Source: Trogon surrucura
Taxonomy: Eukaryota > Chordata > Aves > Trogoniformes > Trogonidae
Length of the DNA: 64,000 bases
NCBI GenBank assembly: GCA_020746105.1
Contig: CM036617.1
Span: 176,294,412 to 176,358,411 of the forward strand
Direction of reading: 5' to 3'
The notes under the pieces were generated by a model. That model did no database searches. It was not told where the DNA came from and worked only from the letters and a program-made list of their open reading frames with translations. Positions 50,608 through 62,183 of this stretch are shown here, piece by piece. How positions within the stretch are numbered: position 1 is the stretch's first letter; the number at the start of each line of letters is the position of its first letter. The translations under genes and the position numbers were made by a program.

Positions 50608-50761
50608 GGGGTTGTGGATACTCCCCTCCCTGGAAGTGTCCAAGGCCAGGCTGGATGATGCATTGAGTAATCTGGTCTAGAGGGAGGTGTCCCTGCCCGT
50701 GATTGGGGGGTTGGAACCGGATGAAGTTTTCCAATCCAAACTGTTCCACGGTTCTCTGATC
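50608..50761 (+). mobile_element. Short CR1 3' end
   Basis: About 150 bp of plus-strand CR1, beginning GGGGTTGTGGATACTCCCC. It runs through TCCAAGGCCAGGCTGGATG and ends with a worn tail, CACGGTTCTCTGATCA. It belongs to a different subfamily from the 25-kb copy. Confidence 0.88.
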
Positions 50762-52793
50762 ATGAAAAGTTGTATCGTAGTTCAGCTCTATGGAACAGGA
50801 TGGTTCTTTAGAAACCTACACGGGTGAAATACTGATTGAGGTAGCTTGAAGATACTCACTGTTACTGTTCACTCATCCCATAAATTGGGCACACGTGGTA
50901 GAATTCAGAAAGCGCTCTCATCAACATCACCCAGTTACACGCAGCAGCGTAAGACAAAGCATAATGCTGAATAGAACAGAAAATACCAATTCTAGTCACT
51001 AGCCAAGGAGCAAATTCCTATTATTTCCCTCTGACTGAGTTTAGTAACATTCAGTTTCATGGAAGAGTTGTTTAAATGTACGTATTTCAACAAACTAATT
51101 CTGTCCTTACCATTCTTTTTCAAAAGTAAAACATTTTTCTGGAATCTATAACATCTCTTCTCCTAGAACAGGATTTTAATAGAAACTTCCCAAATTTTTA
51201 CCAACCTTTTCCATTACAATCTTTTTCATCGCTTTTCAAAAACAAAGTATTTTTATGGATGTTAAAACATAGATGGGAATACCCTTTTAAATATTCACAT
51301 AATTAAACAATCCTTCAGTGGAATTACTAGCTCTTCCTGTGACCACACAGACGTCTCACGACTAACCCTTCAGCTAATTATCCACACCCTTTTATCAGGC
51401 AGAAATGTTATATGTTTTGAAGAGAATACATTATAAGGAGAAGCTGTCTTTGGTTTATCAAATACAAATGCCAGCCACAACTGAAAAATATTCAGAGAAT
51501 TTTTCATTCAATGCTGCCTAGCAAAAAGCCTCAGGTCTATACTGGTAAAACATTTTAAATAGAAGTAGATGTGAAGTCTCATACTTTATCATCAACTGAA
51601 AAAGATTCTGTTTTTCTATAAAGTATGTCAGATTACCTTTCTACTTCTTCTAGGAACCCAATACTTCTACCGTTTTTTAATATTTTGTCAGAATTAATTT
51701 CATATTTCTTAACTTAGTCCTGGAAGTCATATGTTATTTCCTGTCCTCTAATTATTTAGACCTTTTCGTAATAACTTCATAAATTGCTCTTGAATTTTGT
51801 ACAAGGATTGGACTTCTATTTTGTGTAATTTTTGTAATACTTCAATAGTAGTGGCATACACCATTTGGAGCACCTGTGCTATTTTGAACTGTGTTTATAA
51901 AGGATTTTCTCCCTTTACATTCAACTTCTAAATGAAATAATGCCAATACCTATAGACATCTGGTATGATGAAAACATACTGAGTAATAAAAAAAAAAGTA
52001 TAAAACACAACGAATACATTATATATTTAACAATTAGATTAACTACAATTTCCCTCAGCATGATTTAATTCTGTCTGGATACAGAGAGAAGCTTCAGGCA
52101 AGCCTTAAAGCTGTTACCATCCTATTCACGGATCCATTAAGACTTACTGGCTCAGAAGTGTTTCAAAAAATTTTTTTAAAACAGTTGTTTAACTAACAAA
52201 ACCAATAAGGGTGGCTAGGAAACACGATTTCCAAGATACAGAACACTGAAAGCTTTCTATTTATGTTTCCTTTTTTGGCAGTTATACAGAACGATATCTG
52301 GCAGTAGAAGTAAGATGAAAGCGTTTTACTAGCTAATCCTTCTGTATGCACACAGAGGTTTCCAAAGAAGTTCAAGAGAACGGGCAAAGCCTCTCCACTA
52401 TCTTTAGTACTAAGCCTTCCATAGTTCTTCATCTCTAAGCAAGGTACTACAATTTCTAGCGTGTTAACATTTAAAATTTACTTTGCACAGTTTTACAACA
52501 CTATATAATTTCTATGAAACAATAGGATCGATGGGGTTTATTGTTACTAGACACGTAAACTCGTCCTGGCAGAATCAATCCAAATTTTGTCACAAAGCAA
52601 TGACTATCCCAATGGTCAATGGGTAATTTATTCAAAAAGTCATAACAAAAAATCAGTGTGGTGTTTTACTTTTGTGGTACATTGTAGGTGATTATAATGC
52701 CTGTTCTGAAATTTCTCATCTGCTCTTTAAAAACAAAGTAACACAAATAGGTTATGAAAAATATCAAAGTACTGTAAAATAGGGGATTCTGAT

Positions 52794-52850
52794 TTTCTTT
52801 CTATCCTTTCTTTCTTTTTCTATTTCTTTCTATCTTTCTGTTCTATTTTT
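52794..52850. repeat. Pyrimidine-rich (TTTC)n-like tract
   Basis: About 55 bp of nearly pure T/C with TTTC and TATC units, lying 45 bp beyond the end of the SINE tail. Confidence 0.8.
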
Positions 52851-52894
52851 AAGATTTTAAGATTTTTTAGCATATACATAACAAAACCAGAAGT

Positions 52895-53082
52895 TAATCA
52901 TAGAATCACAGAACAGCCTAGGCTGGAAGGGACCTTAGAGATCATTTAATCCAACCTCCCTGTCATGGGCAGGGTCGCCTCTCAACTAGATCAGGTAACA
53001 CATGGGGACCCAACGGGGATCAAACCCTCGACCTTGGTGTTACCAGTACCACACTCTAACCGAGTGAGCTAACTGGTCCCCT
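52895..53082 (-). mobile_element. TguSINE1-type SINE: tRNA-Ile head fused to a CR1 tail
   Basis: This is a short non-coding retroposon that depends on CR1 LINE machinery. Read on the minus strand, 53081-53004 is a tRNA-like head. Its ends pair perfectly (GGGGACC with GGTCCCC), it has a box A-like TTAGCTCACTCGG, and a box B-like GGTTTGATCCC. The sequence between is very close to tRNA-Ile(AAT), but the anticodon place reads GGT. From 53,003 to 52,895 it continues as the 3' end of a CR1-X-type LINE, ending TTCTGTGATTCTATGA. The order, length and partner match TguSINE1, known from zebra finch and other passerines. The 3' CR1 tail lets the CR1 reverse transcriptase prime on it. Confidence 0.88.
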
Positions 53083-54912
53083 AAATTCATCAAATTGCAA
53101 ACAGCATCTGGCAAAGAGAAGGCAGAAATATCCATTCAGTGCACAGGCTGAAGTTCCCACACTAGTCTCTGTATTTTAAGAAATCTTATTCTCCTTAGAA
53201 CTTTACCTTAGCTAATTTATTACTGAAACAGTGTGAAACACCAGTTTCTTGAATCTTTCAGCATGAGAACATAACTTCAAGAGGAAGAGAGCTTATTCTG
53301 ATTTAGTAGTTATGCTGATAGTATTCCCACATCTAGCACTGTATGCAACCACTCACACAGTACTTTTAGTGACACTTATCTGAAATTTCCTGTAAAAGTT
53401 ACTATTAAGACTGAAATAAATTTCTATAGTGAACTCCACCTACCATTTTTTTCTGTTTATTTTAATACAGAAAGGTATGCATGATTTCAAATGATAACAT
53501 TATAATGTTAACATTAAGAATTGTAAATGCACTTCAAAATAGTATAAGTATCATCAGTAGGTCCTAATAATACCATCTGATGAGTTATTGTTGCAGTATA
53601 ATCTTGTTAGTTCTAACTGTTTAAATATATTTTTGTCTCTTACCACCTAAAAACTGCATTGGATAAAAACACCTACATCTACATTTATTTATAAAGTATT
53701 TATCAGCCCATGTAAAATACTGCATATAGCAATGTAACCATTTGATACAGAGGTACTTCTAAGAGAACTTCGATTTCCTTTTGATATTTTTAAACTTTTT
53801 TTTTAAATTACATTAAAACAGTCACTTCTCCTACTCATTTGCTATTATTTGGATATTAACATCCATTCGAGCCAATTTCTTCCTGACTTCTTAGTGTCTC
53901 ATCTTCATCCATCCTCACAGTCTGTAGCCCCAATTTCCAAATTCCATTACATTCCATAATCTGCCTCACTATCTCAGTGCATGATTTGGGTATTTATGGC
54001 AGTAATTTCCACTGATTCATGGAGTTATTTTGCAAAGCTTTTACGGATATTTTTTTTCCATTTTCTCAGTTTCAAAGCATGAAAAACCTGGAGTTCAGAA
54101 GTTTATTAATTAACTTCAGTTGCACTTTTGTACTTCACATCCAGTGCACTTGAGTGTCAAAGATCTCCTTCTGTGATCACGAAAGAAAAAGCAAAAGATG
54201 AAAATAAAAGAAATGCACGACTATGTGAAGGCTCCATTTTGAACCACTCCTGGGCAGCTAAGAGAATACTCAAGGCAAAAAACAAAGGGCGTGGTAATTG
54301 TACAGAAAAAGCACAACTGACTGAAGACCAGACACAGCTGTCAGTGTGAAGTAATTGTGCAAGGACTGCCAAGCACATGAAAAAACCTCTGCATTAATCA
54401 TATACCTGTTCATAAACAATACTTTGGGATTCTTGCCAAAGACAAGTCAATAAGGGTAACATGACATGGCACCTAAAACCCATACATGGCTGAATCCACA
54501 AGGCTGGCACTACAATCTATTTCTCAGCTATTAAATTCAAAGAGCAAGACCTGAGAGATAACAACCATAGGAAACACGTCCTTGCTTGGGTAGTTTCTGA
54601 CATACTGAAGGTCAGACACTAAAAAAGTTGTAACAGAGAGAACTAAATTATTCCCCATCTATTTGCTCCTAATTATCCACTGTCACATCATTCCTTTTTC
54701 AGTATTCAAAGTTTTTAGAAAATCAAAGTATCCTCAAGAGTATACGGTAAATGGCCAAAGTGCATCTTTGCCCATATAAAAAAGTGTGATCTAAAAAGCC
54801 TTGAAAAGTTGTCCTTCTGTCTAACTAGAGCCTTCCTGCTTTGTAGTAATATAGCCACCACTGTAAATTCATTTCCCTTTTTCTCTTCAATTTTTTCATT
54901 TCAGTTTCATCA

Positions 54913-55442
54913 TAAAATCATAGAATCCTCTAGGAAAAGACTTTTAGGATCATTGAACCCAACTGTTAGCCAGCACTGCCAGGTTCACCACCAAACCATG
55001 TCCTTAAGTACCACATCTACAAGTCTTTTAAATACCTCCAGGGATGGTAACTCAACCACTCCCCTGGGTAGTCTGTTCCAAGGTTTAACAACTCTTTTGG
55101 TGAAGAAATTTTTCCTCGTGTCCAATCTAAACCTCCCCTGGTGCAACTTGAGGTGATTTCCTCTTGTCTATTGCTTGTTCCTTGGGAGAAGAGACCAGTC
55201 ATCACCTCTCTACAACCTCCTTTCAGGTAGTTACAGAGAGCAATAAGGTCTCCCCTCAGCCTCCTTTTCTCCAGGCTGAACAAGCCCAGGTCCCTCAGTC
55301 ACTCCTAAGACTTGTTCTCAAGACACTTCGCCAGCTTCGTTGACCTTCTTTGGACATGAACACAGGATTCAAGGTGCAGCCTCACCAGTGCTGAGTACAG
55401 GGGCACAATCACTGCCCTGGTCCTGCTGGCCACACCATTTCT
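54913..55442 (-). mobile_element. CR1 LINE copy, C-terminal part
   Basis: About 530 bp of minus-strand CR1. It starts at a tail reading AAAATCATAGAATCC and covers the C-terminal coding region ([20 protein letters not shown], then LKGGCREV). The copy is frameshifted and diverged. It sits in the intron before the WCCGRNARM exon. Confidence 0.92.
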
Positions 55443-57556
55443 TTTTGTTCTCCTTTTTAAAAATTAATCGCATTCTTTAAAAATACTCATACTTTCTAGG
55501 GAAAGAGATCTTTGTACCTATTACTCTGAACACAATAACACATGATTAATAATAGAAACCTATTACTGAAAACTAAAAGGAAACCTTGAAGGGCAAGACA
55601 AAGCAAGAAGATTAATAAATGGTTACTGCCAGCTCTGTGTCAGTACGGGCATTTCAGTAGAAGCCACAGTAAGGTGAGGGGGTCTCCCATTCTCCTAGAC
55701 TTGTTACTACTTGGAAAGTAGAGTGAGGATGGAGAAAACATGCTCAGGCTCAGAAGTAGCTCAATGAAGACGAAGCCTGGTCTCCCAGGAGAAAACAGAA
55801 TTCATTCTAGTACTACCAACAAACCCAGGAAATGCCATAAAAGATGAGCTTAGTAGCTGTGACAGGAAATTAAAAAAAGTTCTTTTGTAACACTCCATTA
55901 AAATATTGCTTTTTAAACCTGTTACTTACTTCTATGAACTTAGCACTAGTCATTAAAAATGAACAACAAAAACATGGAACTCACACTCAAAGACCCAGTG
56001 AATAAGAAATAAATAAAGACTTTGATTTGGACATATGTACAGTGTATTAAATAATATGACATTTATACTTACATAATGATTCAAGAGACAGTAGTAATTT
56101 TCCAAATGCACAAATCAAAATATTTACTAGTAAACCCCCATTATATGCTGGTACTAAGAACTGTAACTATAACACAAAAAATTCTACATTTTTGGAAAGT
56201 GCTAATTACAACTATTTTAATTAGAACGGAAAATGACCCCTTGTTTTGAAGTTAAAGTACTTGGAAAAAAATTCATCTTTTCTGGTAAACATGGTATACG
56301 TATAAACTCTCTTTAGTGCAAAAGTAAAACAGAATTGTAAGATACAAAATCCATAAACTGCCCTAAAAATGTGCAAGCTAGAGTATTTTTTGATAAACTC
56401 TTTATCATCGTATAATTTTCTCAGTTTTCTTACGTATAAAAATTTATTTTCTTAGACTAGACAATGGAATATCCTGTAGTCGTTTTCAATAAACTCCAAA
56501 CAAAAGGGAGATGAATTTCAACACTGGCAAAGGCTGTTTTATACACTAGACTTTACCTCTTTCACTTAGAGAAAACTCCCACTGAAGCCAATTACCACCT
56601 TTTCATACTACCGGTCATCTCTCATAGCACTCAGTTAGCAAGGCGAGACATAAATTTAAGAAAGAAAAAAGAATTTATATCCTAAGTCAGCCAAATCCCA
56701 TTTGCAAAGTAGGAGAAAGAGGTATAATATACGCATAGATGCAATATGTAGCTATTGTTATGTATCTTTTAATGTAACCAGTAAAATTAACAGCACTATA
56801 GTTTGCACCCCCTGCTTCTAATTCTCTCATTTCAGTTGTCATTAGCTGGCAATTTTATGTATCATCTTAGCTGAAACAGGTTTTCTGCAAGAAACACGAG
56901 ATATGTCTGTGTAAGAACTGTAGGAGTGGATATACCATTGTTATAATACATCAGAAGTCTTCTGCACAACAAACCCTTTAACATCCAAGTTGGAATTAAC
57001 ACTCCAAGGTCAAACTGTGCATTAGATTTTTCTTTCCAAGGCCTTGAAATTGCAATACTCAGTGCAGAACATTATGCTTAAAAGGAACTCTGATGAAGTC
57101 ATTCAAATACTATAAATTGTGTAGCCAGTTTATACGCCATAGACTGAAGGATTAAAACACGTACAATTGCATACTCATGTTGACATTATGCTACAAAGAT
57201 GTGCAAAAAGGCAATATCCTAAGCCTTATAAAATCAATCATCAGGACTAAAACTGTGGAAGATAAACTTAAGTGACTTTGCAGAAACTGTATTTCAGGAT
57301 GGGAAAAAGTTTTCTAAATTTCTGTATTTGAAAATGGTCTTTGACTTCAATAGAAAGCTTTTTCTGTCTTCTGTTTGAAAGAACTTTTCTATTTGTTCTC
57401 TCTTGTCAAATACAACAATGTATTTATTTGCCTAGTTTGGTACAAAATGTACAATGTAAGAGATTTTATGCTGAAACAATCCATTGTTTCTTCTGCTTCA
57501 GAAAAGGTAAATAGACAATTACTTGATACTTTATTTTTTCAGAAGTCTATTATTAC

Positions 57557-58060
57557 ATTCCTGCAGATGTTACTGAAATAAGTGGTATATTGAACATGTG
57601 TAGTTCATCATTTTCACAGTATTTTGTTTCCAGAGAATTTATGTTAGAGTCCTTAACAACTGCTGGAGAAACAGGCATTAGTTCACATACCATGAGCTTT
57701 TTTGCTTGTGACAAACAAAGGCTGTCACTGTGCATAGACTCAATTCTTACAGAAGTCACAGAAGGAATTACCCTATTCACACCAGCAGAAAATATACAGT
57801 GACACTGTGCCTCAACAATGTTATAAATACTAACATCCAAACAGGAGATTAATCTTGCTTACCAACAATTTATAGCTGTAGAAATTCTGCCCTCGGTACA
57901 ATTAGTCTTTTTGCACTTGATCTCAGTAACAGTCATTTAAAAAGGTGACTTTTTTTTCCTCTCAGCTATGTAAATTTTCTTATGTTCTAAATATTCGGAC
58001 TCCATTTCAGAGCACGACATTCTTAGGGTATTATTCTGAATCTCCTTGAGCGGGTCCAAG
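57557..58060 (-). pseudogene. METTL25: METTL25 long variable exon with two in-frame stops
   Basis: This is a 504-nt exon-like block with a good acceptor (TTTTTTTTAAATAG) and a usable donor (GGAAT|GTAATA). One frame runs through it, from LDPLKEIQNNTL through VRIESMHSDSLCL and LMPVSPAVV to NIPLISVTSAG. Parts fit the low-complexity middle region of human METTL25 (for example its QMETLHS and LLPINAV stretches), which lies between the two halves of the methyltransferase fold. Two TAA codons, at 57937-57939 and 57859-57861, break this frame. The exon begins with one base of a codon and ends with two, so its length is a multiple of three and skipping would keep the frame. It may be a decayed exon, a skipped exon or part of a dying gene. 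Confidence 0.7.
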
Positions 58061-58639
58061 CTATTTAAAAAAAAGGTTGTTAGCAGATAATTTTCTTCGG
58101 TCAGCAGTGTAACTGGCACAGGCAAACAAAACCTTTTTTCTTTCAATAGTTACTAAAATAAAAAATAATTCTGTATTTTCTTCATAATAATTTGTATAGA
58201 CCTCAACTTTTCTTTAACTTCAATCTCACATCTCTTTGACCTGCAGATACCTGAATGTCTACAGAATTTCTCATAAATAGATAGTAGTTATAGGACTGCT
58301 GCTGTGACAAAGGACCTCTCAAGGAAACGAAACATGGAAGAAAAGTTCTGTTTCAGTTCTGCTTCATAGAATGAACTCATCAGGTGAAGCACCTAACACC
58401 GAAGGATCGCTAAAAGAAGTTACAGAAAAACACGTAAACAGCAGAAAATTGCCACAGCCATATGGCATTCATCCAAAAACTTAAAAGAGGTTGAAATTGC
58501 CAAACTGCAGCGTGCAACTTCTCCATTAAAACTCCTTGGTTCTAGAGAACTGAAAAGCAAGTAATGCAACAGTAATGCGTTATAAGAGCTGAAGGGAAGG
58601 TCCAGGGAGTATCTAAACAGGAAGCCTCACATTTATATG
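58061..58639. other. Sequence upstream of the broken METTL25 exon
   Basis: This would be intron just upstream of the long exon. The 60 bp beside the exon supply a pyrimidine tract on the minus strand. I see nothing else. Confidence 0.5.
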
Positions 58640-59210
58640 GAGAGAAAGTATTTTAAAGAATAGAGACACTGGATATGTGAGCCAATATAACATATTTGGG
58701 AAATGTCAACGTGACTTTCTAAAAGGGAAGTCATATCTCACAGACGTATTGGAATTTTTTTCTGAAGGCTTCAAGTAACACACAAGAAAGATAGAGTGGG
58801 TTTCCCAACAGCATTCAACAAGATCGTTAGAAAACCTATCAAAACACAGAACAAGATAAAAAGTATTCCTATGGGTAAGAAACTGACAGAAACAAAGGAT
58901 GGGAATAAAATACCATTTTTCACCAATGACAGAGATCATCAGCAGAGGCCTAAGGAGACTTATGCTGGAACAGGTTGTTGGTCAAATTCACAAATGATCT
59001 AAAAAAGTTAATGAAGAGTAGGACAAGGCTCGCTGATGATCCTAAGGGTAATAAAAATTGAAGCCATTTCTAACAAAAATTAGAGATGAAATGGCATATA
59101 AAATGCAATGCAGATGAAAGTGATTCAAATTGGGAGAAAATATTAACTTTAAATATACAATGAATGGCTTTGAACTTAGAGCTGATAGTTCAATTAAAAG
59201 ATCAGCCCAG
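58640..59210 (+). mobile_element. Old, diverged CR1/L3-like LINE
   Basis: This is a degraded plus-strand LINE. Readable parts of the RT region include CTAAAAGGGAAGTCATATC, CAATGACAGAGATCATCAG and CACAAATGATCTAAAAAAG, followed by a worn match to the FADDTK region near GCTCGCTGATGATCCTAAGG. Many stops break it. It is similar in age to the copy at 26.8-28.0 kb. The borders are approximate. Confidence 0.6.
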
Positions 59211-62183
59211 TAATAAGAAAAGAAAACCTATTAATAATTATCAAGAAACAAAAAAAAAAACCACACCACCACAACAGAAAACACTATTATGTTACTATAT
59301 ATCTATGCAGCACTTGAATCTTAAAACTTGCATGCACTTTCCAGTACTAGGACAACGACAGAATAATTATCAAGTAAAGATTGTTTAAGATGAATACTTA
59401 ATTCCAAATAATGACATAAAATCCCTGATAGCATCTTCTGAGACTGGAATTAAATGGAATTAAATGTCATTTTTCCTTCCCCTGAGATTTTTCAGTGGAA
59501 CGTAATCTTTTTTAGCCACATCAAATCCTTCATACACAGACTGCTTTGTCTCATTGTACACACTGCCAGACTCAGCCAAGGCAGTGCTGAAACACAAAAA
59601 ACCCAACCTGTTTCAGGTTTTCAATAGCATCTATCCTCCATGACCTCGTATCTCAGTCTACTTCTGGGATTCCAAACAAAGAAGAGGAACTACTTAAGCT
59701 ATCTTTTTCCTTCACAGGGAAGATTTAGTCCCTAGACTAACCCACCACTAACCAGTATTTTGCTGGGGAGAGCAAGGCAGAAGAAAAATGTTCTTCCATT
59801 TCAGGCAATAGAATCATGTGTCATCAAAATAACTTCCAACCCCCAACCCTAGGGTATGCTTTAGTTTCTATGCATTATAGAAACCTTGGCTTTCTCGATA
59901 ATAATCTCTTACTGAGTGCAGAGACATGAAACTATAAATTTAAGATAGTTTCAGGTTTAAATATATTTTTTGCTACATTTACTAATGAAAAATAATAACT
60001 TAAATAGGTACTACTGTCATTTAGCATCTGTAAAACTTACTTAGTTGATTTTTTTTTAAGTTTCATATTTTTTTCAGGATCAATTTTGATAGAAAACATC
60101 TGGGGTTTAGTGACTAGCTAGCTCTGTCACGATTACATGGAAATGTGCCCTGTGCAGCAATATCTAAAGATGCCTTGGAAAGTAAATCAAGCTTTTTGAT
60201 CTTTTGCTTGAAAGTGTTTTCCTGTGTTGCCATGGCATCAGTGATAGCAATTTTAAGACACTAGCTGTGGAATATCTTTGAAAATATACCTAAGCAACAC
60301 ATAAATCATCTGTACTCTAATACATCTAAAACAGTGACTAATAGTTTCGTATTTCAGTGGAACAGAGTGATATGAAGCCATTATGCTTGTGTAAGGAATC
60401 CTTTAGAAAATGCTGTTTTCAGGGTTTTGTCCACTGAATCCATCTTATTCAAGGCCTTTTCAGTTTTCACAAATTGCTACAAACCTACATGTCAATTTTG
60501 ACTCTTTGCATCCCTTTCGGTTCGCTTAATTATGTTCATTAACTATTAAAAGTTAGAGCTTAACACATATAGTCAAGGATTATATTTACGCAACTTGAGA
60601 GCTCAAGATCCTTACTCTTATGCAGAAGATTTGCTGACTTCTTCTAGAGCGCGTTATCGAGAAGCTGCTCTCCGTATCTTCTAGAGCAGTTCTACAACTC
60701 CTCTGCCAAGCATCTATCTTCTTCTTCCTAGAGTAGTGACCTGACATCAGTAAGCAAATCCTTACAAAAGCTGGAGTTCACATTTTGCAGTACTCAAACT
60801 GACCTCAAAAAGGGTTTATATCAGAGAGCTATAACTGAAACTACCTATGTGTCTAGATCTATGTCTTCAAATTCCGAAATAAGTGGCTCCTTAGCAATAG
60901 TAATGTTCATGTGTTTCTTCCTCAAAACAGAGGATATCACATTGAAGAACTGCAATGGTTTCAAGTACTGACGTGCTTGGTGATACAGAGGATGGAAGGA
61001 AGAGAATTAGAATACAGAAACACATCGATTCGTTTTTAAGGGAAGTGAAATCTTTTTGAAAACATCTTAAATTTGCAGTTACTGTCTTTTAAAGGATAAT
61101 CACAATTCAGCTAGCAGATTGCCCCAGAATTGTATTAGCTCAATGTAAGATAAAACAGATCCCCCAAAAAAATCCTAAGAATAGCTTCTGAACAGAGGCA
61201 CAGAGTTCGTTTTAACCTAAAAATCATTAGAAAATTGGTTTTTTTCCAGAAAAAAAATGCCATAATGGCTCACTATGTAAATAGGTTTATGTAAAAAGTC
61301 TCTAATAAATAGTAAAATCCTTGCTACTCTGATGTAATTGACTATCCGATGCAGTAATAGTGAAGAAAAAACCCAGAGGAATCAATTACACTAATGGCTA
61401 AGTGCATTTATCCATAGAATAATCTCTGTATAAACAGCCAATTCTTCTTACAGAAAGCCAAAGTAAAACTACTTAGAATTTTCCAAGAGCTGTCATAATA
61501 TTCCTGATTAACTGAAATTTAGTATTTAGTACTGCTTATAACAGCAGTGAAATTTAAAGACAGGTGTTAAAAGTCACTGGCTTCAATTTTTTTTAACTGA
61601 ATTGTAATTTGACATTAAACAGCACCTTTTAGTTGTTGTAGTTACTTACAAATCAAAACAAAGGTTTTCATGATCTTAAGAGTTCAAAATTATTCCCAGC
61701 ATAACTGGAAATGTGGTTCCATTACAAAAATGTTCAGACAAATTTAGTTTATTTATAGACACATAGAAGGACACGGTATACTGATTGCAACATTCAAGAC
61801 TGTGACTACTGGCATCTACTTTCACCAGAAATGCTCCCAAAGTACTCACAGATGGTCCAAGGGAAAACTCAGTCAAGCAATCTCTAAATATCTTTACTAT
61901 TTTTTGCATATTTGAGAAATATAAGGCATTATTGCCTGTACTCAGCTCCTTAAGAGACACAAAAATCCCAAACTCATGATGACCAAGGCAGTTCAATAGC
62001 CTGCCATAAACAGCATGGTAATATTTTGTTGATATCTTGTCAATTCACCACTGTAGACGTATAAATATCACATCAGGCATGAAAACAGGTAAAACTCCTT
62101 TCCATGAATATCAGTTAATTCCAGTTAATGCGAAGCGAAAAAGCAATTTTTCTCTGGTGTCAAAACAAGACTCTTCTTGGTAT
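59211..62183. other. No recognised gene or repeat
   Basis: About 3 kb of AT-rich DNA. A 106-codon minus-strand frame at 61996-61676 was examined and not accepted. A direct repeat of TCTTCTAGAGC-like sequence lies at about 60,640-60,690. Confidence 0.5.

Larger units (their letters stand above)
48088..57556 (-). other. METTL25: METTL25 9.5-kb intron, expected to hold a missing exon
   Basis: This interval lies between the broken long exon and the WCCGRNARM exon. It holds two CR1 copies, a SINE and a pyrimidine-rich tract (52794-52850). The METTL25 segment with the conserved HTCGDL and CCYHLL motifs should be encoded here. Reading all minus-strand CCACA/CCGCA sites (the complement of TGYGG), I found no match. 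Confidence 0.6.

Noticed and set aside
53004-53081. A working tRNA gene.
   Set aside because: It runs straight into a CR1 tail, has mismatches in the anticodon and T stems, and lacks a terminator run; a SINE head explains it better.
22334-58060. Assignment of the exons to TOPAZ1 or another germline gene, considered early on.
   Set aside because: The [24 protein letters not shown] and FDPVKSPRC blocks in this order fit METTL25.
57937-58146. Taking the frame's first 28 codons (before 58060) as coding.
   Set aside because: They lie in the intron's pyrimidine tract upstream of the acceptor AG at 58061-58062.
61676-61996. A 106-codon minus-strand frame with a GTGAGT donor-like site (NCLGHHEFGIFVSLKEL stretch) as a METTL25 N-terminal exon.
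   Set aside because: It does not resemble the METTL25 N-terminal region, the upstream acceptor is weak, and frames of this length occur several times by chance in the window.
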